A stretch of DNA of 64,000 nt from Mastigias papua (GCA_964019165.1 OZ025282.1:11172229-11236228); one strand, 5' to 3'. Positions 48,857 through 61,850 are shown, counted from the first letter of the stretch. The notes: a model not told the origin generated them from the letters alone. A program made the numbers and translations.

Positions 48857-51800
48857 GTAAGCTGATTGCCACAAATCATCTATACCAGTGAACAACAACA
48901 GTTAACAGTTGACACCATGAAACTTTTGCAAAATATTTGTTTTATTAGTCTATAGATACCCAGCAATAAGGGAATACGTTTGCCTTTTGATTCGTTTTTG
49001 TTTGAAAAAGCTTCTATATAATCTTGAAATAGTGGTATTGACTCGACTGTTATTGAAAAAAGTCTAGCTTTTTCTTTGGTTCTTATGATTTGGCCATTAG
49101 TTCAATGCTCAAATTTTTTACTAATTCAAGGAACATGAATGTAGATTGAAAATTTTCAAGATAAATTGCCAATCAGTTATCGCTTATTTTGATGCATTAC
49201 GTACATCATTTCTGAATACTCTCTAAATCTTGTCTATATCATCTTCAGATCAATAGATGTTGTTACCATCGGCAATGTTAAAAGAATGGAACTTCACAAT
49301 CTGGTATATGAAATAGTATATGAATAGATTGACTAGCAAATGTACCGAGCACTGAATGTTGTGAGGTAGCGGATTTTACTCCAGTTACTGTAGGAAACAT
49401 TTATCATTACTCTTTGCTTTCTGTTTGTGAAGTAAATGAACAGTAGAATAAAACTATCTAAACTGAAGGCACATGCACCGGAGATTGGATTTTCAATAAC
49501 AGTTTCAGTTTATCAAGTGTCAAGATGAAGAAGTTTGCTTAATATTATCGTAATAATTTCAGGTAAACACTCATCGTTCTGATGATAGAACTTCATGAAC
49601 TTATTGCAGGAGAATTTCTGCTAGCATCCATACCAGTAATCATAAAATCAACACAGCAGAAGTTTTCCTGAACATTGCATGCAACTAACAATGGAAAGCA
49701 CAAGAACCTATAATCAAATTTCCTGCTGGAGAAGCCATTGCACTTTTGATGTACTGAGGATAGATCTATACATATCAAAGTTGAAACATATTGGCGTTTC
49801 AATCAGCGAGTGAAGTAATAACTCCTCTCCTTTTGCTTTAATATTCACCAACTGTCAATAGACTACCAAATGATTCAGAATAAAAACAAATTCTCTCTGA
49901 TTCTCCCTTAAAACGTATGAAGCTCTGACATTGAAGCCTTTAAATTGGAGATTACAGTCAATTGATATTCTAAAGATTAAGTGCACTAGTATTATTTGTG
50001 TATAAACAAACAATGCCATGGGACAGAGGAGTTCAGATATAATATTCTTTATTACAAACACCAGCAAACGTATATCAAAGAGATAGAGTGCATTGGATCC
50101 ATGTATACTAAGTATTCAACTGTGGGAAGGGTAGTCAAGATTTGCTTCAGTAATGATAGAATTATGTATAAAATCCGCAACATTTGCTGATAAATTGTCA
50201 ATATTCATTCTAACTGGATTAACATTGACATATAATAAATCGTATTTTTGGACACCTAATTCCCAGTTTTTTCGTTGACTTAGCCCAATGTTCCTTATAA
50301 GGCTTACCTGGAACATCTTTGACTTACATCTGATTGCAAAACGTGCTTTCAACTTTGTCAGATCAACACTCAATATCACCTATATACAAAATAATTTACT
50401 TTTTGTCCCAAGCTCCTTGATATTCATATAAAGTACTAAATTGATTTGGCAAAAACATTGATCGGTGGAGAGCTACTTCTGAGGTTCTATATATGTAAGT
50501 GTGTATAGATGCTGTTTTAGAGGGTTTGGGCATCAGGAGTAATAGTTTCTTAATAAATAGGGGCCGTTTCCTAACATGAGAATGCTTCTCTCAATTGCAC
50601 AACATCTTACAAATTTTCAAGTCACTTTGTGCATCTTCATTTCAACGCCATGTACAGAACTATTCCAATAATGATTCAGTACGTATTTCAGCAACACAAA
50701 ATTCAATTGATTAGTGAGTTGAACAGAAATGGCTTAATACATCAGAGCTATTGAACAATAATGTTACATCTTCTTTCAAAACTGTTTCGTAGTTGTGATC
50801 AAGCAAAGTGTTAGCTCAATGGTAAATAGAATAAAAATAATTTAATTGTTGCAAATTTTTACATTCATTTTCGAAATTAGGCCAAATACTCTTTCGAGCG
50901 GTCTTCATCTTATATCCAGTTACTAATGAATAGACAAATAAATGTATCAATGTTATATCTTCCATCATTATCCACAATTATGACTTTTTGGCAATGGTGC
51001 AATGCCATTTTAAACCACGTGTATTTGACATGAATGATACATTTGATAAACACTGACCTGGATCAAAACAGACCTGAATATGAAAGATAAATCTACCTTG
51101 GATACTAGGGTTATCATACCAACCTGAGATAGAGGTAACCAAAGAAAACTCCAATATTGGCCCAAACTATTTTTCTTTTGGAGGGACAAAAATCTGTAAT
51201 GGTTTCTATGCTGATGTGGGCATTCTCCTTGCATATTCTTAAGCAATGTATATAAAGAAAGCCAGATTTGGGTATACGTCAATATAATACTTTCAATATA
51301 AGGATATTTTCATTATAAATAGTTATTTTAGATTCTAGAGTTTCATGAAAATTTGAATTTTCTGAAGGTAGATTTGTCGGGATCACATTGATGAATTTTG
51401 GTAAGGACAAAAAGAAATACTATTATAAAAAATAAAACGTGACCAACACCTGCCTTGTTCGCCAATTGGAAATCTCAATATCATCACCAATGATTAGGAT
51501 ACAATTCTTCAGAATGCAAAAGAAGTGGCGCACCATCAAGACCGTAAGGTTTAATCTAATACCTTTATTCAACACACATCACTGCTTGACAACAGCAGGA
51601 AGGAGTATTGCATTGTTTCTCAAGGAATTCACCATTTTACCTGCATCAGAATCAATGATCAAACAAGTTAACTCTGAGTGCATATTATGGCTTTATCAGG
51701 TTTATCACCCTTAGTCATTTAGGTATATCCGTAATATTTTATTAATCTTCTGCCCATGGATAAAATTTGCACAGTCAATTTTCAAGAATAATTGAGTGAG

Positions 51801-52259
51801 TATAAAGATTAGAAAAGAATTATATGCCATATTTGTTGTAATAAGTGTATAGCTTCAAGCAAAATGCCATCCTCCAACACATTGGGCATTTTAAGAAAGA
51901 ATTTTGAAAATGTTGCCCTCTAATAATCTTTGAACCATGCAGAGTCTTAGAAAACTATAAATCTAAATAAATATTCTACAATTAAAGCTACTTAGAAATA
52001 CATGCCACTCATTGCGATGGAACACACAAAGTCATCTAGTCTCTAATATGAGTGACAGCTACAAATTTTCGAATTTCTCTATAAATTAACACAGCAGGCC
52101 TATAGAAGAAAACCAAGCTATATAGATGCACCTAGATTAGAAGGAATTGCAAATAGAATTTTAACATAATTTTCATTTGAGGTAAATACAAAACAATGCA
52201 AGCAAAATTCAACTCACAAAATGGGTTGCTGCTGCAGTGTTTTTCCATTAAGAGAATAT
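48857..52259. other. non-coding stretch
   Basis: AT-rich with only short unrecognised frames (49593-50379, 51010-51714). No RNA, repeat array or transposon signature noticed. Confidence 0.35.
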
Positions 52260-52570
52260 CTTAGTATTTTTGATAAATTGAAGCGTGGCCTCCTTAGCAA
52301 GTCTATCAGAGATATTTAGTTTAAAGCTCTGTAAAATATTTTCTTTACAAAGTGCCGTTGCATCAAGATTTGGAATTTTTGTCCGTGGATTTTGGAAAGC
52401 TGACTTAGGAGTTCAATCCGCATTTGGAGAAAGTAGTATTGCATGAAAATGTGCTCATTTTCTTCATACCTTGCGCCACAAATACAGAATGGAGTCAGGC
52501 AATCAAAGGCTTTCTCTAAACCGATGTGCATTGGAAGTGTTGCATCGCAATCGAAGTTGGGTTAACTTAC
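52260..52570 (-). mobile_element. LINE C-terminal zinc-domain scrap
   Basis: The minus strand, with a frame change, reads LTQLRLRCNTSNAHRF, then TPFCICGARYEENEHIFMQ, then RIELLSQLSKI. This order resembles the C-terminal Cys-His domain of Jockey/I-type LINE ORF2 (LTRLRxGHSxLNAH, then CxCG..E...EH.L..C). The last Cys is replaced by Tyr and the frame is broken. Confidence 0.45.
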
Positions 52571-53896
52571 TCATTATCGTTACAGTTGACCCTTTATAGG
52601 TTCTACTGTAACTGTAATAAACTTCAGAACAGAATTGTGACAAATAACAGAGACATTTCTGTGTCTATAGGTATGTTCAATTTTTTACGAACTTTACAAT
52701 ATTGACTACACAAAGAGTAAATAGACCTAAACGTATGTCATCAATATTATAATGTTGTAATAATGAAATATCTCTAAAGACAAAGAAACTTCTTTGGTAT
52801 TTGATTTGTCCCCATTCTGGTCCTAAAGCTTGTTCTCAAGCTGCAATGTCCTATTATGGCAATAAGAACTTTAAGCCAACTGCGACTGAGAAAACTGTGG
52901 AAAGTCCAGAAATCCACATATCTGCAAAGGCTAAATTTTTTTATTCCCCATCAAGATCTCAAAGAGGACATTTGTTAACATTGTACTTTTCAAAATGCAT
53001 TTTCACCATAAATCATCGTATTTTCACAATTTTGTCAAGAAGAGTCATTGCGAGGCATTTTCTACAAAAAACACTACATCAATAACAACGCAAATTTACC
53101 ATCTCTGCGACATTTTTTTAATGATCTGAATTTGTTGCAGTTACTTTCTATCTGCTAGAGTTTAATGTTTGAAATTAAATATACTCCATATTCCAATATA
53201 CGGTAGCATCTGCCTCTAATAAACAGTGCAAAGATTCTTGTAGAAACTCGGTACACACTGCGGCGTTTATTTCAAGATATAAGCAAGTTTTACTCTGATG
53301 GATGGGGAATACGTCATGTAACCTCGAAAAATAACAACCCTCGAATCTGGTGCTTTGTTACCAGGGAAACATTAGAAGGAGAACAGTTTATGAATCGTTA
53401 ATGAATTCAATAACTTTGATAGAAATGCATATCTCTTTATTAGGAGAAATTATTGCCGTAACATCAAGTTTACAATCTGTGAAATGTTTACTGTATGTAA
53501 AATATACGCTTCGACTACAAACTGCTTGATGTTTCGTCAAATTCCAAGGCCACAGGTCTGCACTCTTAGGCTAGTTTCTAACTCAGAACAAAGGGATTTT
53601 TGTTACTCAGGTGTAGCTTGAGATCACGTTGTAGTCCAAACAGTTGGCAGTATATTATATTCTTGTACTTGATAACAATGACATCAACAAAATGGCTAGC
53701 TACTGTTAGACAATATGCATCGTTCATGTCCCACAGCTCTCTTATATATTCTACCCAAAGGCAAAAAACAAATGACCAGGATGATCGTTAGCGAATTCCT
53801 CAAAGGGGATTACTGAGTGAATTTTTGTGTGAAGTTGAAATTTTCAGTTTAAGTTGACATTCAAAGTTTTGCAACTATATATATATATATACGTAT
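52571..53896. other. non-coding stretch
   Basis: Frames at 52801-53085 and 53600-53791 are unrecognised. Nothing else supported. Confidence 0.35.
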
Positions 53897-54224
<328 letters not shown>

Positions 54225-54243
54225 CTGCTCGCAAGGGAGCAGC

Positions 54244-55164
54244 AAAAAAGCCTGCAAAGTGTTCATTATTCAAGGCTGTTCTAAGGAAAATCAGAGTTGG
54301 CGCCATGAATTTGTACCTAGGATGTTAGTAGCTCTGTTTAGTGACATAGAGAGGGCCCATCGTGGTTGGGTCCGCCGTGGAAGGAATGTTTTGAAAGACT
54401 GCTCTCTAGAATGGCTAAAAATGCATCTCCCAAAGTCAAATTTGAAGAAAGAATATAAAAGGTTTAAGATAAAATCAAAATTAAGAGAAAATAAAATATC
54501 TTACATGTATTTGTATCATGTAGCTATTATACTTATCTGGAAAGCATTTGTAATTTGGACATGATTAATTTTAATCTGAGACAAAATAGCATTGCCAATT
54601 TGCTGGCAAACATTGATATTTTGCAAATTTGCTAACAGCCTCTGATGCCAGGGGTTGCTGCACCCCCACAAACCCCTTCACCATAGTGATATCACTGCAT
54701 ATAATGAAATAAAAAGGATTTTCCAACATGAAGACATGACACAATTTCATAGTTCAAAGATTACATTAACACTGCAATTCAAGTGAAAAAATCCATGAAC
54801 AATAACCTATGCACATTCTTTAATTAACATACAAATGACCAGCAAAGCAAAGAAGTGGCTACAGTAGTAAATGTCAACTGTCTAGTTTGGAATAGTGTAT
54901 GCTTCAATCCTTGGAGACAATCCACAGATAGCAAGAGGGACAACAAATGGAGTAGTTGTAAGCAAGGTAATATTGATTTGGCATACTAATCAGATGATTA
55001 ATATCAATCTTGAAAGCCAATGTAGACTACTTTTCTAACAGGGAGCTCATAAAACAATTGCTATTCAGAGGCTCATAAAACAATGCTTTGGAGCTGGAAA
55101 TGATGAACTGCTGAGAGGAGCATGAATGGTTCAAGCTGAACCCTCAGATTATAGTTATGATGCT
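54244..55164. other. non-coding stretch
   Basis: The frame running out of the TA repeat to 54564 encodes about 110 non-repetitive residues that I do not recognise. No other gene seen. Confidence 0.35.
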
Positions 55165-55335
55165 CATTCACTGTTCACCCAGAAGCAAATGGGTACCTGT
55201 TGGCAACATTAGGGAGTTAACAGTGGCAAGGAAAGGAACTGGGTACTCTACTTCACTATGCTGAAAGCTCAGGATTAGTGTCCTCTCTATAAGGCACTCC
55301 CCAAGTTATGGAATTGCATACAGGACTAACTGCAA
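55165..55335 (+). mobile_element. SINE-like interspersed repeat, copy 2
   Basis: Homologous to 7440-7635 on the same strand: GGGTACCTGTTGGCAACA, TTCACTATG, GGATTAGTGTCCTCTCTA and ACTCCCCAAGTTATGGAAT occur in the same order. Its 5' part differs from copy 1 and includes TTCACCCAGAAGCAAATG. Confidence 0.55.
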
Positions 55336-56125
55336 CCTATAATGTGGGAAGTCCAAGCCCCTCTAACACAGCTAATTGAAATCCCAGAGACAGATGAGGT
55401 TCAAGGAAACAGATGCATTTCATACCCCTTAAGTATATGATCTACAAATCTCTCAATGATCTACAAATCTCTCAAACTAAAAAACAAGCCAATTAGCTCT
55501 CTACAAGAGATCCACACTGGTGGGTGACCCACTTTGGAAGACCTTCCGAGTCTCATAAATTCAATATGAGAGTGGAAATGCTATTTGAGCCAGTCTTGCA
55601 CTCATACAGATCAAAGGGACATTCTCATGCAATATTGCATTAGATGAAAATGAAAACAGCATTAAATTCTACCTACTAATTTGACCATAGCAGACTATGA
55701 ACCAAAATATATTCCTCAATTGATATTCTTTGCAAAAATTTTTGAAACATGTGTTTATTCGTATGAGTCTAAGTAGATTGCTAATTTTACAAGCAGATAT
55801 GCTGTGAATACATGGTTTTCACAATCTTCAGGGGGTATTTCTTTTAGAAAAGGTTTATTTCCTATATTTATTGAATTTCTCATTCATTTCTAGTATTGAA
55901 GCTTGACTGGTATGACTTGCTGAGTCAAACACACATCATCCCAAAAAACACTTAGAGGACCTATTAATCTGCTCAAGGATGCCATATTTGATTTCAAAGA
56001 TATAAAAGATATTGTATCTGAACTAAGGCTCTGCTATTCTTATTCTATTCAGCATATTCACATTTGAAAGTTTATTTATAAAACATCTCAGCTATAAACA
56101 CAATGGTATACATTGTTGAAGTGAA
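55336..56125. other. downstream flank of the dehydrogenase gene
   Basis: No coding feature seen. This would include the 3' UTR of the minus-strand gene at 56126. No clear minus-strand AATAAA close to the stop was fixed. Confidence 0.35.
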
Positions 56126-57169
56126 CTAATAGCCTTTGTCCCAGTCTACAATATAATCAAGTCTTTCTCCACTAATATATTTCTTTAAATTTTCCACAAA
56201 GAAGTCCCCAAGCTCGTTATCCAAAGACAAACCTGAGCAGTGAGGAGTAATGACAACATTGTCAAGATCCCATAGAGGGCTTGATACTGGAAGAGGCTCC
56301 TCCTCAAACACATCAAGTACTGCCCCATTAATCCATTTTGACTGGATAGCTTTTAGAATCTCATTTTCAGTAATGACATTGCCTCTACCAATGTTAATGA
56401 ATGTGCTCTTTCTCTCTTTGCAATTTTCTAGCATGTTATTCATGAGGGCATGGTTTGTCTTTGTTGTCTTTGGCAGTGTATTACAAATATAGTCACAATT
56501 CCTCAACATCTCTGGCAACTGCTCTAGCGAAACAAAATATCTATCTACTGAGGGGTTCACTTTATCTGGAGTGGGTTTTTTCGATACAAGGCCATAAACC
56601 GTCATTCCAAAATTCTTTGCTATTGTTGCAATACTGCTGCCAATGTCACCTATGCCTATGATTCCAATTGTAAGACTGCTTAGTAAACGGTATGGGCGAA
56701 CTGATGAATCCCATTTATGGCATTCCTGATCTTTCAATATGCCTCTGAAGTTCCTTTCAAGAGCTATTATATGTCCAAGCACATATTCAGCCATATGTTG
56801 TCCAAATACTGCAAACCTTGTTACTTGTAGATCTGGGTAAGGCTTGTCATGCTTGATAAATTTTGCCATGCCATCTACACCTGCCCAGGTACTTTGAATC
56901 CATTTTACATTTTTTATGTTATATAAAAATGGGCCTACAAGATCAGGGTCTGCCACCAATATATTGCAATCTCCAGCTAGCTTTTTAGCTAAAGTTGCGT
57001 CAAATCCATCAACAGGAGAATTGACAATCTCTTGTATAGACAAACCTGTTGCTACAAGGCGATTAGTTATCGCTGATTCCAACTCTGGCAATCGTGTTAT
57101 TAATTGAGTGACAAGATTTCGACTCTTGCTCAATACACCAATTCTCACCCTTCCAAGAGAGAGCGACAT
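56126..57169 (-). CDS. D-2-hydroxyacid dehydrogenase (glyoxylate/hydroxypyruvate reductase-like), single exon
   Basis: 347 residues from the ATG at 57169 (AAAATGT, purine at -3). The frame is open a little further upstream but without an ATG. Family role: NAD(P)H-dependent reduction of 2-keto acids such as glyoxylate or hydroxypyruvate. The Rossmann motif GIIGIGDIG lies at about 169-177. The catalytic triad positions are R262 (NIGRGNV), E291 (DVFEEEPLP) and H310 (ITPHCSG). The substrate-domain WAGVDG at 95-100 and EYVLGHIIALER are also typical. Length is normal for the GhrA-like branch. The gene is intronless in an intron-rich neighbourhood, which could mean a retrocopy, an intron-poor lineage or old transfer. 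All key residues are intact, so it is probably functional. Substrate not resolved. Confidence 0.93.
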   Translation of the reverse strand: MSLSLGRVRIGVLSKSRNLVTQLITRLPELESAITNRLVATGLSIQEIVNSPVDGFDATLAKKLAGDCNILVADPDLVGPFLYNIKNVKWIQSTWAGVDGMAKFIKHDKPYPDLQVTRFAVFGQHMAEYVLGHIIALERNFRGILKDQECHKWDSSVRPYRLLSSLTIGIIGIGDIGSSIATIAKNFGMTVYGLVSKKPTPDKVNPSVDRYFVSLEQLPEMLRNCDYICNTLPKTTKTNHALMNNMLENCKERKSTFINIGRGNVITENEILKAIQSKWINGAVLDVFEEEPLPVSSPLWDLDNVVITPHCSGLSLDNELGDFFVENLKKYISGERLDYIVDWDKGY

Positions 57170-57420
57170 TTTGATCTGCGATAACGTGTTGTTCCTGTCA
57201 AAGGTATCAGTTACACCATCCACCTGGGTCTCATATTCATTTCATTTCCGGCCCCGGCGAGGAACAGGATCGAAAAATGTTTTACTCTAAAGATGGTGGT
57301 GGTAACTGCGAAGGCGCTCTGGACACGCCCCCGGTGGGGGAGGGGTCAGCTCTCAGCTCTTACTATCAAGTGTAAGCACCCGCGTCAGAGGTTTATGACA
57401 GCTGACCCCTTTCTGATTTT
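57170..57420 (-). promoter_or_regulatory. GC-richer 5' flank of the dehydrogenase gene
   Basis: This flank is distinctly GC-richer than its surroundings, with CGCCCCCGG/GGGGGAGGGG patches and an E-box CAGCTG. AGGGGTCAGCT at 57341-57351 and its exact complement AGCTGACCCCT at 57400-57410 form an 11-bp inverted repeat. A promoter role is inferred from position only. Confidence 0.4.
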
Positions 57421-58069
57421 TAAATCATATTTTACCCCCCTTTTCTCGGAAATCTAGAAAAAGCTATATCCTGTTTCGGAAAATCAAGGAGATAAAATTT
57501 AAAGCCAACCGGTTAAATTTACAAACCATCATAATGTCTGTATCACTATGCTATCACTTCTTCAAACCTAGTATTTAGTTGCTAATTTACCGGGTGTGCT
57601 CTCTAATATGCCTCCTCAACTTCTGAATGAACCTCATCACACTAATAGTTTATATTAGAAGGAAATTGCTCATGATATCATTCGCCATCACGACCAAGCA
57701 AGTTTTGTCATCTTGAAGGTAGAAGAGATGTTGGTGAGTTTGATGCCAATGTGGCACCAAAGTGGGCGCCTTCATTTATTTAGAAACCTAGTCATTTATT
57801 TCAAATTAGTTGGAGTTCAAATTGCTTACTCACAAGACAGCAGTTTCTACCTTCTATTACCACAGCAACAAGAAAGAATGTCATTTTTACACGTCTAGTG
57901 GCAAAAGCTCAGAGAGACGATTATATTTCACTTTCTCCTTTTTTCTTTTCACATCATATTGATAGCCCATCATATTGTTGACCTTTATGCATACCTACAT
58001 GAGTACCTGCTTGAGGCATGATCTAATAATAGCCAAATTGCAAGAATAAGGTCTTTGTCATGATTCATT
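57421..58069. other. non-coding stretch
   Basis: No feature recognised. The frame at 57713-57898 is unrecognised. Confidence 0.35.
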
Positions 58070-58870
58070 AACATCTATTTACAACTATTTACCTGAAAGA
58101 CAACAAAGGGTAAATATCAATGGTTCATTCAGCTCTGAAAAAATTAACTATGGATGTCCCACAGGGCTCAGTCCTTGGACCGATGTTATTCAACATATTT
58201 ATAAATGAACTCCTCTTTCAAATAGAGAAAACTGACATCTGCGACTACCCGGACGACACCACAGTGTTCACCTGTGACAGTGATATAAATCGGATGATTG
58301 TCAGACTGGAATATGACTCAATTCTGGCAGGCAAATGGTTCGGCCTAAGTGAAGCTTAATGAAGACAAATCTCATCGAATAACTTTAGGTACTAATCGTA
58401 CAGATATAATCTCAACCAAGATTCATAGTTCAACTGTAGATGAAAGCACTTAAGAAAAACTGCTTAGTCTTGTAATCGACAGTAAACTCACATTTGAGGA
58501 ACATATTAGTAAACAAAGTAAAAGGTTTACTAATAAACTATATGCACTTTCTCTTATATGTCATTTACTAGACCAAAACAAACTAAGAGTATTAATGAGA
58601 GCTTCTATAAACAGCCAATTTCAATTTTGCCCATTGACATGGATGTTTCATAGCAGGAAAACTAACAATAATATTAATAAACTGCATGAGCGTGCACAGA
58701 GAATTACCTACCGAGACCACAACTCAAGCCTTGAACCCCTGTTAGAAAAAGAACCCTCACTACAATGATCCATGTCAAAACCTTGAAAGTGGCGTCAATT
58801 CAAATGTCTAAATTAAAAATGGTCAAAATCCCGAAATTTATACTAGAAGTTACTCTAGCAACTCTGTGTT
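58070..58870 (+). mobile_element. LINE reverse transcriptase fragment (CR1/L2-like), 5'-truncated
   Basis: The reading starts at YLPERQQRVNING, then VPQGSVLGPMLFNIFINELL, then an active-site block reading YPDD where YADD is expected. It continues through frame changes to LGTNRTDIIS, SKLTFEEHISKQSKRFTNKL, RVLMRASINSQFQFCPLTWM, HERAQRITYRDHNSSLEPLL and IHVKTLKVASIQMSKLK. The order is that of the RT palm, thumb and C-terminus. YPDD and several frame breaks show it is dead. Confidence 0.75.
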
Positions 58871-58889
58871 GTTGAAAATATAGGTATTG

Positions 58890-59500
58890 TTGAAGCAGTG
58901 TTCTTGTGGGATAGTTCAGAAACATCCATATTTTCTACAAAACGCAGTCGCTATAAGCAAATTTATTTTTCCAATTGTGCCTCGATCAAATAAGTGAATT
59001 ATGAACCGTACACAAGCTGGTACTGGACAAAGTGTGTTGTGGCATTTGTCATACTTATGAGTAAAACAAAGTGTCATAAAGTCATTTCACAGCCTCTATC
59101 CCATATAGACAATAATTAAAGAAGAAGCACATTTTCAAAAGTATTTCCTGACTAGAGGCAAATTTTCCCAGAGGTGCCACTACTTAATAAGTAAAGTACA
59201 AAACACTTCTACAAACTGGTACAATACATAACTTTTCTGGCATTTGTCAGAGGTATCAATTAAAAATGTGCTTTATGAAGTCACCTTACAGAATATACTC
59301 CATATGGACAATAGTTGAGAAGCAGCTATGTTTTCAACATTTCTTCTCTAGATGCAAACTTTCCCAGGGGTGCCATCACTTACTTAGTGAAGTACAATAC
59401 TAGCGTACAATGGTATTGAATATTACTTGTCGTGGAATTTTTCAACACTTTCAGTAAAATTAGGTATTAAGAGTTCATTTGACAGCATCTACAATGTAGG
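58890..59500 (+). repeat. diverged tandem repeat, unit about 195-198 bp
   Basis: Landmarks recur in order. GGCATTTGTCA starts at 59041 and 59239, with a weaker third start near 59432. CAATA(A/G)TTAA/GA(A)GAAGCA, CTAGA(G/T)GCAAA(T/C)TTTCCCAG(A/G)GGTGCCA, (A/T)AGTAAAGTACAA and CTGGTAC also recur. A partial copy precedes at about 58900-59030. About 3.5 copies, clearly diverged. No coding capacity. Confidence 0.75.
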
Positions 59501-61139
59501 CCTAAATAGAGTATAAACTTGGCAGCTAAATCGGAAAATGCAGCTTCTGACTGAATTTAAAGATGAAAACGATGACTAAAATGTCAATATGTGTACTCTA
59601 AATATTTATTGACAATTCCGTTAGCAATTAAAATAGAAGAAAGAAGATGACTTTAAATGATGGACAACTACATTTTCACGAAATTAAAATTACGAATTTC
59701 ATTGTTCATTAATGTTAGTTTGGTGGCCTATATATTTTGCGTACCTACAATACTTATTAATTTTTTAAAACCTTACCACCTTATTTGAATTAAAAATAGC
59801 GACATGATGATATCCCGTCTTGGTATCTGCTTCCAAACAAAGGCTCTCTTTCTACATGTATGGCTAGTCACTTTATGCCACTACATAAAAGATTGGGAAG
59901 CAACTTAAAATATAATATATTTATGAATTGTTGAATATCAAGTAATTGTTATTTTGATGCAATGTGGTGTAAGCATTAGCAGAAAGTACAATTTTTACAT
60001 GAGGTAATATTACGATGAAAGTTTGAAACGAGAACCTGACTATGCAACAGTTTACTTGATAATCTTACTAACATGATCCACGTGACAAGCGATGAGTTGA
60101 TATTCTGGGCTATCTGGAAGGAGTCACTGACGGGGATTACTTAGCAGTGCAGCAAAATCAACAAGGATCCCTGAATTATGACCCTTGTGAACAAAATTGA
60201 ATATTCATGTTAGATTAAAACTGTGAAGAGTTAATCATTAAGGAGGACGTACACTTAAAAATGTGACTATCCGCTTATCATTATTATCATTATCACTTTC
60301 TTTAAACTAGGCATTTTACAAATAGAAAGATTATTGCTAACGCATGCCTACTGAGACAAACAACATTATGCAAAAAGCATTTAATTAGTGCACAGTGAAA
60401 TCTACTTAGTTTATCAATATAAAGAAGATCTTCTATATACATAAATATATATGATACATATCTACAAGAGAGATTTTGTGTTGGCAAGATTAAATTACAT
60501 TTTTTTGCATTTTATCGCCAGTCCATTCATTGTGCGCTTTTTAAAGACGGAATTATTTGATGACTGATAAATGTTATCTGAGAGCGTATGCCATAGTGTA
60601 CATCCTAAGAAAGCAACACTTTCTATCCCAAACTGAATTTGTCTTGCTTTTGGAATCTGCAGAAGACTCTTGTGTCTTAAATGATAGACATGATTCTTCT
60701 CCACGACAATCTCCATAACAGAAGTGGGGGAATATTTGATTTAGTATTGTAGGTCTCTATCATTAGCAAACTGTCGAATTGGTTTGCGGACCGATACAGA
60801 ATTACACGCCTTTTTATAAGTAACCAAATTATAAGGAGCCTACATGTAGAATGTCGAAATATTTAAGAATACATATACTACTAAAGAGAAATTCCCCAAG
60901 GGGAACTTTTCAATTTGAAAAATGTTTATAACACCAAACAATGAAGAATTAAGAAGCTTGTTCCCTCCATTTGTAGCCAAAACCCTCATAGATTGTTTGC
61001 TATGCTTGTGTTATGTCCTTTGTCTCTCATTGATCTTACGTTACAGCCAAGACTAAAGGCAAAATTTAAGATTTCAATGTTTTTCTTGTGTCTGTACCAT
61101 TTGTATACACTAATTGTGCGCTGAAGATAACTTTTAGTG
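59501..61139. other. non-coding stretch
   Basis: AT-rich with no recognised gene, RNA or transposon. Frames at 60302-60716 (minus) are unrecognised. Confidence 0.35.
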
Positions 61140-61850
61140 TTATAGTTTTATCATTGGAAGTTCAGAAATAAGGAACTTTTGAAAGCGTGTATCTCTCGTT
61201 AACAATGTATCAAAAAAGTACATACCGTAAATCCTCGAATAAGCCCCCGGGGGCTTATTTGCAAAAATGAATTTTTGGGTGGGGGCTTATTCGAGGAGAG
61301 GGCTTATTTCAAAGTCTGGCTTTTTCCTCAAAGGTTGACATAAAAAACGACATAATTTTCTTAATCAACTATGTTTTGAGCTTCTACTTTTTAAAAGAGT
61401 TACAAAGTGTTGTGTGAAGATTTAACAAACATTATAATGTTTCTATAATCACGAAAGTCACGTTTCTCTTGCTGTTTTGCCTCCATTCAAAGGAAGTAAT
61501 ACTGTACAGCTATTGTCCTGCTAGGGCTTCTTGAAATATGATATTATTCTACAATTATGCTTCCCTTGAATATTCGAGGGGGGCTTATTCGGAGGTGGGG
61601 GCTTATTAGAGGATTTAAAGGTACTATCTTTGTTTACGATACTCAAGGTGTTTTCATAAATATGGTTGATTTTGTTACTAAGATTTCTGCTACAGACAAC
61701 CCACACTAAGGGGCAGCAGCTAAACTGAGATAAGATAAAAGCCCGCAATACTTGCTTGAGTTTTTCAATGTAATATAAATAAGCAATACTTGTTAAAGCA
61801 TGAAGTTTTCTGTTGCTTTCTTGCATAACTATTATGCACCAGGTTTGATC
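61140..61850 (-). mobile_element. LINE fragment (CR1/L2-like) interrupted by a MITE
   Basis: Minus-strand reading gives MQESNRKLHALTSIAYLYYI, LRAFILSQFSCCPLVWVVCS, NLSNKINHIYENTLSIVNKD (61626-61826), similar to the fragment at 58070-58870. At 61622 the reading enters the MITE. Beyond the MITE, at 61222 and below, LINE-like residues (FDTLL...) resume, so the LINE was present first. Confidence 0.65.
61225..61621. mobile_element. MITE with TA target duplication, nested in a LINE
   Basis: A 397-bp element between TA dinucleotides at 61223-61224 and 61622-61623. The terminal inverted repeat is CCGTAAATCCTCGAATAAGC then CCCC on the left, and CCTTTAAATCCTCTAATAAG then CCCCC in reverse complement on the right. 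Subterminal GGGGGCTTATT(C/T) motifs recur several times near both ends. It has no coding capacity. The TA duplication suggests a Tc1/mariner-type transposase in trans, but the superfamily is not proven. Confidence 0.85.
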
